A stretch of 64,000 bases of DNA from Streptomyces sp. WAC08241 (GCA_007858575.1 CP042279.1:5892501-5956500); one strand, 5' to 3'. Positions 9,425 through 18,932 are shown, counted from the stretch's first letter. The notes: generated from the letters alone by a model not told the origin. A program made the numbers and translations.

Positions 9425-10324
9425 CTACTTGCCCCGGGGGAGGGGAATTCGCGGTTGCTGAGGTACTGCGGGCGCGGCGCGTCCGCGGCGTAGGGCGCCT
9501 CCAGCGTGTTCTCCACGCTGTTGTAGACGATGAAGACGTTCGAGCGCGCGAACGGCGAGAGGTTCCCGTTGGAGCCGTGCAGCAGGTTGGAGTCGAACAT
9601 CACCGCGGAGCCGGCGGGGCCCGTGATCTGCTCGATCCCGTGCTCCTCCGCCATGCGCGTCAGGTGCGCGCGGTCCGGGGAGCCGACGCTGGGGGCGGCC
9701 ACGCGGAGCGACTCCTTGTGGTAGTCCTGCGGGGTGGCCCCGACCGTGGGGACGAACGTCTTGTGGGTGCCGGGCATGACCATGAGCGGGCCGTTGAACG
9801 GGTGGTTCTCGGTGAGGGAGATCGAGACGCTGAACGCACGCGGCCGGGGCATGCCGTCCTCGGAGTGCCAGGTCTCGAAGTCGGAGTGCCAGTGGAACGG
9901 GGCGCCGCCGAACCCCGGCTTGTAGTTGACCCGGCTCTGGTGGACGTAGACCTCGGAGTCGAGCACCTGGCGGGCGATGTTCGTGAGCCGGGCGACCGGA
10001 GCAGCTCGGCGAAGACCTCGCTGACCTTCTCGACCTCGAAGACGGAACGGACCTCGTCGGAATCCGGTTCCAGGATGACGCGCTCGCTCGCGCGCAGCTC
10101 CGGGTCCTCGCCGAGGCGCCGGAGTTCGAGAGGTAGAGGTCCACCTCCTGCGGGGAGAGCAGGTCGTCGAGGACCAGATAGCCGTGGGACTCGTACCGTT
10201 CGAGCTGCTCGCCGTCGAGCGGGCCCGGAGCCCCTCCCCACACCGACGGGTCCGTCCGCGGTCGGGGAACGGCCTCGCCGAGGACGCGGGTCGGATACAG
10301 GTCGGGGCGCTGAGCGACAGTCAT
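9425..10324 (-). CDS. ectD: Ectoine hydroxylase-like non-haem Fe(II)/2-oxoglutarate dioxygenase
   Basis: EctD/ThpD family enzyme, which inserts a 5-hydroxyl into ectoine. The family signature is strong: YVHQSRVNYKPGFGG, then HWHSDFETWH, whose HxD gives two iron ligands, EDGMPRPRAFSVSISLTENHPFNGPL, the DSNLLHGSNGN segment with the distal His ligand, and FIVYNSVEN. The ATG at 10324 has an AGGAGA Shine-Dalgarno. Indels near 10140, 9985 and 9440 split it; the true C-terminus is probably REFPPPRGK. It is transcribed away from the rest of the cluster and separated from ectB, ectA and ectC homologues by about 7-12 kb, unlike the usual ectABCD operon. The substrate may be ectoine or a cluster-specific relative. 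Confidence 0.85.
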   Translation of the reverse strand: MTVAQRPDLYPTRVLGEAVPRPRTDPSVWGGAPGPLDGEQLERYESHGYLVLDDLLSPQEVDLYLSNSGASARTRSCARASASSWNRIPTRSVPSSRSRRSARSSPSCSGRPAHEHRPPGARLRGLRPPEPGQLQAGVRRRPVPLALRLRDLALRGRHAPAACVQRLDLPHREPPVQRPAHGHARHPQDVRPHGRGHPAGLPQGVAPRGRPQRRLPGPRAPDAHGGGARDRADHGPRRLRGDVRLQPAARLQREPLAVRALERLHRLQQRGEHAGGALRRGRAAPAVPQQPRIPLPRGK

Positions 10325-10661
10325 GTGCTGTTCTCCTTTCAGGGGAGCGGCGGCCTTTTCTGCCCGCACGGGGGCGCGATCGGGGACTCGATTCGGCTCG
10401 CGGGCGAGGTGCCGGAATTCCAGGGCCCTTCTTTCCCGCGGCTCACCGGTTCGTCCTCCGGTCCTTCGATACTGCAAGTCCGCGGAGGGCGAAGGAAGGG
10501 TTCGCGAGTGTCCTGAATCGTCCTTGACCCAATCAGGACCGCGCATCGCGTCGTCCGTCCACGGGGCGTGGGCGCGGGAGTGCCGTGCCCCGAACAGCGC
10601 GGAACCGCCCCGAGCGGTTCTCTTGCTTGTCCTCCACAGGGGAACTGGCTAGGGTGGTTCC
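10325..10661. promoter_or_regulatory. Divergent promoter region with inverted repeat GTCCTGA-N16-TCAGGAC
   Basis: Intergenic between the ectD-like and CGNR genes. The arms GTCCTGA (10510-10516) and TCAGGAC (10533-10539) form a 7-bp inverted repeat. The same arms occur at 13105-13123 upstream of the decarboxylase operon, which suggests a shared operator. I could not place -10/-35 elements with confidence. Confidence 0.5.
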
Positions 10662-11236
10662 ATGTCCGGCAGACGATTCCCCGAGTTCCGTCTCGGCAAG
10701 GTGCTGGCGACCAGTTTCACGGCGACCCTCACGGAACGCCGCGGCGAACCCGTCGAGCGCGTTCCCGTTCCCGAGCGGCTGGTCGACTGGCTGGCGGTCC
10801 ACGGGCTCCGGGTCGACGCGTGCAGCGAATCCCAGTGGGAGCGTGCCCGGCAACTGCGGGAAGCGATCCACGAGGCCGCCACCGCCGTCGCGACGCGGAC
10901 CCCCTTCCCGCCGCGGCCGTGCGGATCATCAACGACCGCAGTACGGGCGGCCGGGCCTCGGCGGTCCTCTCGCCCCGCGGCGGGCAGGAGTGGCACCTGG
11001 ATTCCGCCTCCGTCGAGGACGCCCTCAGCGTGATCGCCGCCGACGCGGTCGACATCGTCTCGGGCGCGCGCGAGGGGAGGATGGCGCTGTGCGCGTCCCC
11101 GACGTGCCGGGCCGCCTTCTTCGACACCAGCCGGGGTGCCACGCGCAGGTGGTGCGAGATGAACACCTGCGGGAACCGCGAGAAGAAGGCGCGTTTCCTC
11201 GCCAACAAGCGCCAGGGCCCGAGCCGCGCCGACTGA
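10662..11236 (+). CDS. CGNR zinc-finger (ABATE domain) putative regulator
   Basis: About 191 residues. The N-terminal ABATE-like domain (residues 1-130, including ASFTATLTERRGEPVERVPVPERLVDWL and WERARQLREAIHEAATAV) is followed by the C-terminal CGNR zinc finger: CASPTCRAAFFDTSRGATRRWC, then EMNTCGNREKKARFLANK, giving four zinc-ligand cysteines and the DxSRG...RRWC signature. These proteins are thought to bind nucleic acid and act as stress-responsive regulators. One indel near 10910 splits it. Start ATG 10662. Its place between divergent biosynthetic genes suggests cluster control (inference). Confidence 0.8.
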
Positions 11237-11573
11237 GGCCGCACCGGCCGCGGTCCCGCCCCCACACCCCTGCCACCTGGCCGTTTCCTCCCGCCGGGGG
11301 AGGCGCCCGACGCGGTCCCACTGTGGCCGGAACGCTCCGTGTAGAGGCATGACGAACGGGTAGCCGCACCGTCGTCGCTCACCGCGACCGCGTGCAACGC
11401 CGGGGCCTGACCTGCGCGTTGGAGGCGGCCCGCGCTGCGGAGTGCTGCTCGCGAGTTCGGAAAGCCGCCGCTCGACGACCGTCGGGCGCTGTTGACGACG
11501 AGGGCAGGGCGTCGTCGCCACCAGACTCCCGCACCCCTCGTCCCGTCACCGTACGCAGGTGCAGAGGGGAGTC
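11237..11573. other. Intergenic, nothing recognised
   Basis: About 337 bp between the CGNR gene and the next regulator. ORFs on the opposite strand here are shadows. No repeat or convincing terminator is seen. Confidence 0.35.
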
Positions 11574-12554
11574 ATGCTGGACGTCCTGGGAATCGACGCC
11601 ACGGCGGAAGTGGTCTACCGCGAGATGCTGGCGCATCCGCAGGAGGGCGTGGCCGAACTGGTGCGCAGGCTGGAACTGACCGAACGGGAGGTGCGGGCGG
11701 CCCTCGACACCCTCGGCGAGCTGGCCCTGGTGTGGCACTCGCCCGAAGACCCCCAGAGCTTCCACGTCGTGGATCCCCACCTCGCCGCGGAGATCCTGCT
11801 CGCCAGGGAACGGGCCGAACTCGCGGCGCAGCAGCAGCGCGTGCAGGAGGCCCAGGCCGCCGCCGTACAGCTCAAGTCGGAGTTCACCCAGGAGGGTCCC
11901 AAGGACGAGGTGCACCGCCTGACCGGGGTCGACTCCGTACGCGACTACCTGACGGCGCTGCACGACAAGGTCCAGGACGAGCTGCTGACCCTGGCGCCGG
12001 GCGGAGCGCAGACGGAGGACAACCTGCGCAGCTCGCGCCCGATCGCGGACGCCCTGCTCGCGCGCGGGGTGCGGATGCGCACCGTCTACCTGGACAGCGT
12101 CCGCAACGATCCCCCACGGTCGCGCACGCGGATTGGCTCGCCGAACGCGGCGGCCGCATACGCACCGTGCCCGCGCTGCCGAACCGCCTGATCATCTGCG
12201 ACAAGAAGATCGCCATCGTCGCCGTCGACCCGGACGACACCTCGGCCGGGGCGGTGGTCCTCCAGACGGCCGGCGTGGTGGCGTCCCTGTACGCCCTCTT
12301 CGAGAACATCTGGCAGACCGCCCGACCCATGACGGAAGCTACCCGGCCGAGCGACGGGCAGGGCCTCAGCCCGCAACAACTGGAAGTCCTGCGGCTGTTG
12401 TCCTCGGCCACACCGACGACTACGTCGCGGCGCGGCTGGGCGTGTCGGGCCGCACGGCACGCCGGATCGCCACGAAGCTCATGGACCACCTCGGCGCGCG
12501 AAGCCGGTTCCAGGCCGGTCTGCACGCGGCTGCCAGGGCCTCATCCGGCCGTGA
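11574..12554 (+). CDS. TrmB-type / LuxR-HTH transcriptional regulator
   Basis: Regulator with an N-terminal TrmB-like winged helix (MLDVLGIDATAEVVYREMLAHPQEGVAELVRRLELTEREVRAALDTL), a coiled-coil linker (residues 75-105), a PLD-like sensor middle (ALLARGVRMRTVYLDS...LIICDKKIAIVAVDP) and a C-terminal LuxR-type HTH (LSPQQLEVLRLLSSG, DDYVAARLGVSGRTARRIATKLMDHLGARSRFQAGL). ATG 11574 follows AGAGGGGA. Indels near 12110, 12410 and 12540 fragment it; adding one G near 12540 gives a stop at 12552-12554. The same architecture recurs at 33677-34702 beside the other biosynthetic cluster. It is the likely cluster-situated regulator here. Confidence 0.78.
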
Positions 12555-12620
12555 CGGCCCGTACGCCGCCGATCGACGAGCAGCCGGAGGGAACGGCCAG
12601 ACGAACAGGACGTCCCACTC

Positions 12621-12907
12621 ATGTACCTCGTACAGCTCACCCTCGCGCCCCCGGGCGACGCCCACCCGCCCGCCGAGCTCGCGCGGGCGCTCCACGACGC
12701 GGCGCCGGACGTCGTCGAACACGCCGGCGTTCACACCCCGACGCGGTCCCACCTCGTCGTCAGCCTCTTTCTCCGCGCCGCCTCCCTGGACGAGGCCGAG
12801 GCGGCGGCGCGGCGGATCTGGCAGCGCGCGACCGCCAGTCGCCCCTCCTGGCCGCCTGGTCCCTGCGGCGGGCCGAAGTGCCCCTCCACCCCTACGACGC
12901 GAGGTGA
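12621..12907 (+). CDS. Small hypothetical protein
   Basis: About 95 residues beginning MYLVQLTLAPPGDAHPPAELARALHDAAPDVVEHAGVHTPTRSHLVVSLFLRAASLDEAEAAARRIWQRA. The alternation of beta-like hydrophobic strands with an amphipathic helix suggests a small ferredoxin-like alpha/beta sandwich, but I do not recognise a named family. An indel near 12835 shifts the C-terminus to LAAWSLRRAEVPLHPYDAR, with TGA at 12905-12907. It lies 66 bp after the TrmB/LuxR regulator and is probably co-transcribed with it. Confidence 0.55.
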
Positions 12908-13214
12908 GCCCGGCTCCTCCCCGCGTCCGTGCCGCGCCCATGCCATGCGCCGCCACCGCCCGTGCCCGAGCGGTGCGGTGCGATGTGGTGTGGTGCGGTG
13001 CGATGTGGGGAACTCGTATACGCGTTTTCGAGTTTCCCAAACGTCCTCACCGGAGAATGTCGCGATCGCCGTGGCCCTGTGACCGGATGGTCAATCCGAC
13101 CGCAGTCCTGAACAGGTCAGGACCGATTTAGGTCAGCCGTCCGCCCTTCCCTCGCCGCTCCGCACCTCGCAGACTCGTTATCGCCGGACAGCAAACCAGC
13201 GAGAAGGGCGAGTC
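12908..13214. promoter_or_regulatory. Promoter region with operator-like palindromes for the decarboxylase operon
   Basis: It contains a short GGTGCGATGTGG-type direct repeat (12971-13010), an imperfect inverted repeat GGGAACTCG/CGAGTTTCCC (13008-13016 and 13029-13038) and the compact palindrome GTCCTGA-ACAGG-TCAGGAC (13105-13123). The palindrome shares its arms with the site upstream of the ectD-like gene. The Shine-Dalgarno GAAGGG of the next gene is at 13203-13208. Confidence 0.55.
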
Positions 13215-14591
13215 ATGAAAGAGCGCGTGTTCGTCTCCGACAGTTCTGCGGTGGAGAGGTTAATTCCTGCCTCTCGCCCGAGGACGACGGCGGGTGGCAG
13301 TGACCGTATGACGACCTCGAAGAACAGTGTCCAGGGACATTCGATGGCGGACCTCGCCGAGGAGTACGGCACCCCGCTCTTCGTCTACGACGCGGACGTC
13401 CTCGCGGACACGTACCGCACACTGCGCGGCCTGCTCCCCGGCAGCGCCGACATCTTCTACTCGCTCAAGGCGAACCCGAACGTCAGCGTCTGCGCCCTGC
13501 TGAACTCGTTCGGCGCGGGAGCCGAGGTCTCCTCCCACGCCGAACTGGCCACCGCCCTGCGGGCGGGGGTCGACCCCGGCGACATCATCTTCCTCGGCCC
13601 CGGCAAGGACGAGCGGGAGCTCACCGCGTGCGTCGAAGCCGGCATCCACGCGATCGTCTGCGAGTCACTGGACGAACTCGAACTGCTCGACTCGCTGCTG
13701 GCGGCGGCGGGACGCGACGGCTTCCCGGTGCTCCTCCGGGTCAACCCGGCCTTCGGCAGCAAGGGGTCCGGCCTCGCCATGGGCGGTAAGCCCCGGCAGT
13801 TCGGCATCGACGAAGCCGAACTGCGCGGTTCCGGGCACCGCCTCGCGGCCCTCCGCAACATCCGGGTGAAGGGCGTGCACGCGTACATGGGGACGCGGTT
13901 CCTCGACCACGAGGACGTCGTCGAGAACACCAGGCGCATCCTCGCCACCGCGGAGGACCTGTCCGAACAGCTCGGTTTCCCCTGGAGACCGTCGACTTCG
14001 GCGGCGGACTCGGCGTCGCCTACTTCGACAACGAGGAGGACCTGGACCTCGACGCGCTGGGCGCCGGCCTCACGGAGGTCATCACCCCTTCTCGGCGCGC
14101 CACCCGGGCTGCCGGATGATCATGGAGCTAGGCCGCTTCCTCACCGCCACGGCCGGTACGTACGTCGTCCGCGCCCGCTACGTGAAGGAGTCCATGGGCG
14201 AGAGCTTCGTGGTCGCCGACGGCGGCACGAACCACCACATGGCGGCCGTCGGCGTCGGCAGCTTCGTCAAGCGCAACTTCCCGGTCCGCCACCTGGAGGA
14301 CCGGGCCGGGGAGCACCGCGCCCCTACAGCGTGACCGGGCCCCTGTGCACGCCCAACGACGTGGTGGCCAAGAAGGTCCGCCTGCCGGAGGTGCGGCCGG
14401 GAGACCTGCTCGCGGTGGAGCGGTCCGGGGCCTACGGGCCGACCGCCTCGCCCGGCCTCTTCCTGAGCCACGGCTTCCCGGCCGAGGTGCTCGTCCGCGA
14501 CGGGCGCGCCCACCTCATCCGGGAGCGCGACACGACGGAGGACCTGCTGGCGAAGCAGCACCTCGTCGATCTCCGCTCCACGTCCGCCTGA
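13215..14591 (+). CDS. Type III (alanine-racemase fold) PLP-dependent decarboxylase
   Basis: Fold-type III decarboxylase related to LysA and to the carrier-protein-acting decarboxylases BtrK and VinO. The N-terminal TIM barrel holds YGTPLFVYDADVL and the PLP lysine in FYSLKANPN (near 13460), then GAEVSSHAELATALRAGV, GVHAYMGTRF and the phosphate-binding ETVDFGGGLGV. The C-terminal barrel has ELGRFLTATAGTYV, VTGPLCTPNDVV (substrate-side Cys) and YGPTASPGLFLSHGF. Start ATG 13215 with GAAGGG; 13308 is an alternative. Indels lie near 13982, 14085 and 14322. In butirosin and vicenistatin pathways such enzymes decarboxylate amino acids or ACP-bound amino acids. The ACP and ligase downstream make that role plausible here. 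Confidence 0.82.
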   Translation: MKERVFVSDSSAVERLIPASRPRTTAGGSDRMTTSKNSVQGHSMADLAEEYGTPLFVYDADVLADTYRTLRGLLPGSADIFYSLKANPNVSVCALLNSFGAGAEVSSHAELATALRAGVDPGDIIFLGPGKDERELTACVEAGIHAIVCESLDELELLDSLLAAAGRDGFPVLLRVNPAFGSKGSGLAMGGKPRQFGIDEAELRGSGHRLAALRNIRVKGVHAYMGTRFLDHEDVVENTRRILATAEDLSEQLGFPWRPSTSAADSASPTSTTRRTWTSTRWAPASRRSSPLLGAPPGLPDDHGARPLPHRHGRYVRRPRPLREGVHGRELRGRRRRHEPPHGGRRRRQLRQAQLPGPPPGGPGRGAPRPYSVTGPLCTPNDVVAKKVRLPEVRPGDLLAVERSGAYGPTASPGLFLSHGFPAEVLVRDGRAHLIRERDTTEDLLAKQHLVDLRSTSA

Positions 14592-14597
14592 ACATGT

Positions 14598-14733
14598 GAT
14601 CCGTGCGAGTACGTGGTCCGTGCGAACGCGTGGTCCGTGCGGATATCCGGTCCGAGTGAACACCCGGTCCGAATGAACACCCGGTCCGAATGAATACCTG
14701 ATCCCGATGAGAAATCGATGCGAATGAATACCG
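14598..14733 (+). repeat. 17-bp tandem repeat array, eight degenerate copies
   Basis: Copies start at 14598, 14615, 14632, 14649, 14666, 14683, 14700 and 14717, at exact 17-bp spacing. The consensus is close to GGTCCGAATGAACACCC. The array fills the gap after the decarboxylase and runs into the PPTase start codon at 14718, so the last copy is coding. There are no spacers, so it is not a CRISPR. Confidence 0.9.
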
Positions 14734-15204
14734 CAGCGAAGCAGGTCGCGCGAGTCGGACTGGACGTACTCGACCGCTCCGAACTCCGCCGCCTCGTCGA
14801 ACGGCCCTGGTTCTTGCGCTTCAGTTTCGCCCCGGAGGAAATGGCCCACGCCGACACCCTCGGCGAAGACCGCCGCCTGGAATTCCTGGCCGGCCGGTTC
14901 GCCGCCAAAGAGGCCCTCTTCAAAGCCCTGGGAATCGGTTTCCTGCAAGGTGTGGCGCCACGGGAGATCTGTGTGGAGCACACCGCGCACGGCGCCCCCG
15001 TCGTCCACCTCCGCGGACGAGCCGCGCACCTGACCCCGTCATCCGTCTCGGTCTCCATCACCCACAAGCAGAACGTCGTGGCTGCCGTCGCCATCAGCCT
15101 CCCCGAGGCCGAGGCCGGGCCGCGGGCGCGCCCGCCGACGACACCACCGGCGAAGCCGCCGGGAACGGACGAACCGAACCCCCGTACCGAAGGAGCTCGA
15201 CGCC
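14718..15204 (+). CDS. AcpS-type 4'-phosphopantetheinyl transferase
   Basis: Attaches the phosphopantetheine arm to a carrier protein, presumably the ACP at 17305. The AcpS signature reads VGLDVLDRSELRRL (metal-binding Asp in GLDV) and FLAGRFAAKEALFKALG (the AAKEA Glu/Lys pair), then GAPVVHLRGRAAH and VSVSITHKQNVVAAVAI. About 130 residues match the family. The C-terminal end is not resolved: the frame runs on, and no stop appears before the next gene, so an indel near 15100-15200 is likely. The start ATG lies inside the last copy of the 17-bp repeat, so repeat number may affect its translation initiation region. Confidence 0.78.
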
Positions 15205-15670
15205 GTGCCGCCACCCGACACCTCCGCGACCCGCACCCGCGACGAGCGGGAAGAGCGGACCACCGCCTTCCTCCGCGTACGCGTCGGCCAGGAAGAGGCC
15301 CACTACGGGGCAACCTCGTCGACGGCGCGCGCATCCTGCGCCTGTTCGGTGACCTCGTCACGAGATCACCGTCCGCACGGACGGCGACGAGGGGCTGCTG
15401 GCCCAGTACAGCGACATCCGCTTCTCCGCGCCCGTGCGGCCCGGCGACTACATCGAGGCGCGCGCACGGCTGGTGCACCGGACCCGGCTGCGCCGCGTGG
15501 TCGAGCTGGAGGCGCACAAGGTCCTCCGCGCCAGCCCCGAAGGGGCCGACAGCGCCTGCGAGCTCCTCGACGAGCCCCAACTCGTGTGCGCCGCGACCGC
15601 CACCACCGTCGTGCCCCACCACCGGGCGCGCACGGCGACCGCCCGCACCCCCGCGGCCGAGGAGGCCTGA
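15205..15670 (+). CDS. Hotdog-fold protein, 3-aminobutyryl-CoA ammonia-lyase-like (Kal family)
   Basis: About 155 residues. Key stretches are LRVRVGQEEAHYGGNLVDGARILRLFGDL, TVRTDGDEGLLAQYSDIRFSAPVRPGDYIEARARLV and VVELEAHKVLRA. They resemble Kal of lysine-fermenting clostridia, which removes or adds ammonia across a beta-aminoacyl-CoA/crotonyl-CoA pair. GTG 15205 with AAGGAG 9 bp upstream is well supported. Indels lie near 15306 and 15362. The stop overlaps the ligase start (TGATG). On an ACP- or CoA-bound beta-amino acid the enzyme could make or break an alpha,beta-unsaturated thioester (inference). A plain thioesterase is the alternative. Confidence 0.7.
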
Positions 15671-17236
15671 TGCCCCGCACCCCGCAGCTCCTGCACGAGA
15701 TACTGGACCGAGCCGCCGACCGCGCTCCGGAGTCGGCCGCGCTGAGCTCGCGCGACCGCGGCCTCACCTACCGGGAACTCGCGGACGCCACCACCGCCCT
15801 GGCCGCCCGCCTGCGGCGCGAGGGAGCCTGCGGCGCGGCGACCGGATCATCGTCACCGCCTCCGACGGCATCGGCATCGCCGTCCTGGTCTACGCCGCCT
15901 CGCGCGTCGGCGCCGTCTTCAGCGTGCTCCACGAGCAGGTCCGCGGCGGGCCGCTGGAGCACGTCCTGCGCGACTGCGAGCCCGCGCTCCTGGTCTCCGA
16001 CGACCCCGGTGCCGGACGGACCGCCGCCGAGCACGGCGTCCGCTCCCTCGCGCTCGACGAGCTCGTGCGCACGGCGCTCGACGCGGACGCCGCCGAGGCC
16101 GCCGCCCCCGCCGGCCCGAGCGCTCCGAGCGCCCCGAGTGCTCCGAGCGTGGACCCCGTCAGCCTGATCTACACCTCGGGCACCACCTCCCTGCCCAAGG
16201 CCGTGGTCAGCACCCACCAGCAGGTGCTCTTCGCCGCCACCGCGATCCAGGAGTGCCTGGGGTACCGCGGCGACGACGTCGTCTACTGCCCGCTCCCGCT
16301 CTCCTTCGACTACGGCCTCTACCAGGTCTACCTCGCGGCCCTCGCCGGCGCCCGGCTCCACCTGGCCACGGTCGCCGAGGTCGGCCCCCCAGTGCTGCGC
16401 AGCCTGGAGGAGGCGGGCGCCACCGTCCTGCCCTCCATGCCCTCCGTCTCGGACCGGCTCGCCTGGCTGCTCGGCCGCAGCAGCGGGGCCCGAGCCGCCT
16501 GCGCCTGCTCACCAACACCGGTGCGGCGCTCTCCGAGCCCACCATGACTGCGCTGCGCGCCGCCCTGCCCCACCTGCGGATCCAGGTGATGTACGGACTC
16601 ACCGAGTGCAAGCGCACGGCGATCATGCCCCCGACGGGGACCTGGACCACCCGGGCTCCTGCGGGCTGCCGCTGCCGGGCACCGAGGTCTTCGTCATCGA
16701 CGACGACGGCGACCGGCTGCCCGCGGGGAGGTCGGCCAGATCGTCGTCCGCGGACCCCACGTCATGGCCGGGTACTGGCGCCGCCCCGAGCTGACCGCCG
16801 AGCGCTTCCCGCGCACGGAGGGGCTGTTCCCCGAGCTGCGCACCGGCGACTACGGCTGGCAGGACAAGGACGGCTACTCTACTTCTCCGGCCGCCGGGAC
16901 GACCTCTACAAGGAGCGCGGGTTCCGCCTCAGCACCACCGAGGTCGAGGCCGCCGCGACCCGGGTCGACGGAGTGACCTCCGCCGCCGTGCTGCCTCCCG
17001 AGGGCAAGCGGAACGCGCTCCTCGCCGTCGTCGCGGACATCACCGCCGACCAGGTGCGCGAGGGCATGCGGGACCACATCGAACCCTTCAAGATCCCGCG
17101 CCGCTGCGTCCGCCTCGACGCCCTGCCCACCAACGGCAACGGCAAGGTCGACCGCAAGAAGCTGGCCGCCCTGGTCGAACAGGACCCGCCCGCGTCGGTC
17201 ACCACCGAGGCCCTCCAGGCGCGCCTGGCCCACTGA
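15670..17236 (+). CDS. AMP-forming acyl/amino acid ligase, free-standing
   Basis: ANL-superfamily ligase of about 520 residues that adenylates a carboxylate and loads it on CoA or a carrier protein. Motifs in order: LTYRELADATTALAARLR, the P-loop-like LIYTSGTTSLPKAV (A3), YGLTECKRTA (A5), TGDYGWQDKDGYLYFSGRRDDLYKERGFRLS (A7/A8) and the A10 lysine in NGNGKVDRKKL. A low-complexity PSAPSAPSAPS linker lies near 16110-16150. Indels lie near 15838, 16490, 16645, 16730 and 16880. The ACP follows 68 bp downstream, so ACP loading is the natural role. Substrate-pocket residues cannot be read safely through the indels. Confidence 0.85.
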
Positions 17237-17304
17237 CCCCTCGTACGCCCCACCGGGGCGACGCCCGAGAACCACGATCATCCGACCCACGTGAGGAACC
17301 GACC

Positions 17305-17566
17305 ATGGACCGCCAGCACGTCGTCACCGCCCTCGAAGACGCCCTCACCGACGTCCTGAGCGCCCCGTCACCGGTCTCACCGGCGACGTGAAGCTCTTCG
17401 CCGACCTGCACCTGGACTCCACCACCATGCTCGAGATGCTCATGTTCCTGGAGGACTCCATCGGCCTGGTCGTCGATCCGGAGGAGCTGGACGCGGACGA
17501 CTTCGTCTCCGTGGACACCTTCACCGACTTCGTCCTCGCCACGCGGGCGAGCAGGTCGCGGCATGA
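17305..17566 (+). CDS. Acyl carrier protein
   Basis: About 86 residues. The phosphopantetheine site is the Ser in LHLDSTTMLEMLMFLED (DS motif), followed by the acidic helix IGLVVDPEELDADDFVSVDTFTDFVL. ATG 17305 follows GAGGAAC. A C-run indel near 17365 (AP/VTGLTGDVKLF) and another near 17550 break the frame. The corrected end is EQVAA with TGA overlapping the next ATG (ATGA). It is the likely carrier for the ligase, PPTase and decarboxylase in the same operon. Confidence 0.85.
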
Positions 17567-18823
17567 CGCTGACCCAGCCCGACCTCGACGTCTTCACGAC
17601 CCTGGAGTCCGAGGTACGCAGCTACTGCCGCAACTGGCCAACCGTCTTCGACCGCGCGCACGGCAGCCGGATGTACGACGAGGCCGGGCGCGAGTACTCG
17701 ACTTCTTCGCCGGGGCCGGCTCCCTCAACTACGGCCACAACGATCCCGTGCTCAAGCGCGCCCTGCTCGACTACCTGGAGCGCGACGGCGTCACCCACGG
17801 CCTGGACATGTCCACCACGGCCAAGCGCGCGTTCCTGGAGCGCTTCCAGAACACGGTGCTGCGCCCGCGGGACCTGCCCTACAAGGTGATGTTCCCGGGC
17901 CCGACCGGCACCAACGCCGTCGAGGCCGCCCTCAAGCTGGCGCGCAAGGTGAAGGGGCGCGAGACGGTCGTCTCCTTCACCAACGCCTTCCACGGCATGT
18001 CGCTGGGCTCCCTGGCCGTGAGCGGCAACGCCGCCAAGCGGGCGGGCGCGGGCGTCCCGCTCGTCCACACCGTCCGGATGCCCTTCGACCGGTACACGGA
18101 AGGGACGACGCCCGACTTCCGGTGGTTCGAGCAGATGCTCGTGGACCGCGGGTCGGGGCTCGACCGGCCGGCGGCGGTCATCGTCGAGACGGTCCAGGGC
18201 GAGGGCGGCGTCAACGTGGCGCGCCCCGAGTGGTTGCGCGACCTCGCCCGGCTCTGCCGCCGGCACGACATGCTGCTGATCGTCGACGACGTCCAGATGG
18301 GCTGCGGCCGCACGGGCGCCTTCTTCTCCTTCGAGGAGTCGGGCATCGTGCCGGACGTCGTCACCGTCTCCAAGTCCATCAGCGGCTACGGACTGCCCAT
18401 GTCGCTCTGCCTGTTCCGGCCGGAGCTCGACGTGTGGGAGCCGGGCGAGCACAACGGCACCTTCCGCGGCAACAACCCGGCCTTCGTCACCGCGGCCGCC
18501 GCCCTCGCCACCTACTGGGGCGACGACGCGCTGGAGCGGCGGACCCTGGCGCACGGCCGGACCATCGAGGCGGCGCTCCGCGAGACCGCCGCGCACCACA
18601 GCGGATCGGTCTGCCGCGGCCGCGGGATGGCCTGGGGCCTGGAGCTCGCCGACCCCGGGCACGCGGGGCGCGCCGCGCGCCGCGCCTTCGAACTCGGGCT
18701 CCTCGTGGAGACCGCCGGGGCCCGCGACGAGGTCGTGAAGCTGCTGCCCCGCTCACCGTCACCGCCGACGACCTCGACGAGGGGCTGCGCACCGTACAGC
18801 GCGCGGTTCACGAGACGGCGTGA
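17563..18823 (+). CDS. ectB: Diaminobutyrate-2-oxoglutarate transaminase (EctB-like)
   Basis: Class III aminotransferase that makes L-2,4-diaminobutyrate from aspartate semialdehyde. Signature regions: FFAGAGSLNYGHNDP, PGPTGTNAVEAALKLARKVKGRE (PLP phosphate site), FTNAFHGMSLGSLAVSGN, ETVQGEGGVNVARPEWL, DDVQMGCGRTGAFFSFE and the PLP lysine in TVSKSISGYGLPMS. About 420 residues, normal for EctB. Indels lie near 17700 and 18750. It overlaps the ACP by ATGA. In canonical ectoine operons ectB follows ectA directly, but here ectB precedes ectA and is translationally coupled to an ACP. Confidence 0.88.
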
Positions 18824-18850
18824 CCGGCGCTTGCCGCTGATGCGAGAGAC

Positions 18851-18913
18851 GCCCCGAAAGACGACCCGAGATGCGACAGGCGCCCCGAAAGACGACCCGA
18901 GAGACGACCCGAG
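18851..18913 (+). repeat. Short direct repeat before the ectA homologue
   Basis: A 20-bp unit, GCCCCGAAAGACGACCCGAG, occurs at 18851-18870 and 18882-18901, followed by a partial third copy to 18913. It fills the 110-bp gap between the ectB and ectA homologues. Confidence 0.7.
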
Positions 18914-18932
18914 AGAAAGGCTCCGAACCGGC

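Noticed and set aside
14598..14733. CRISPR array
   Set aside because: The repeats are contiguous 17-mers without spacers, and no cas genes are present.
14718..16547. A single 609-codon open frame appearing to fuse the PPTase with the AMP ligase
   Set aside because: The stretch between the two is the wrong frame of the hotdog gene. The separate starts at 15205 and 15670 have good signals, and the frame joins only through indels.
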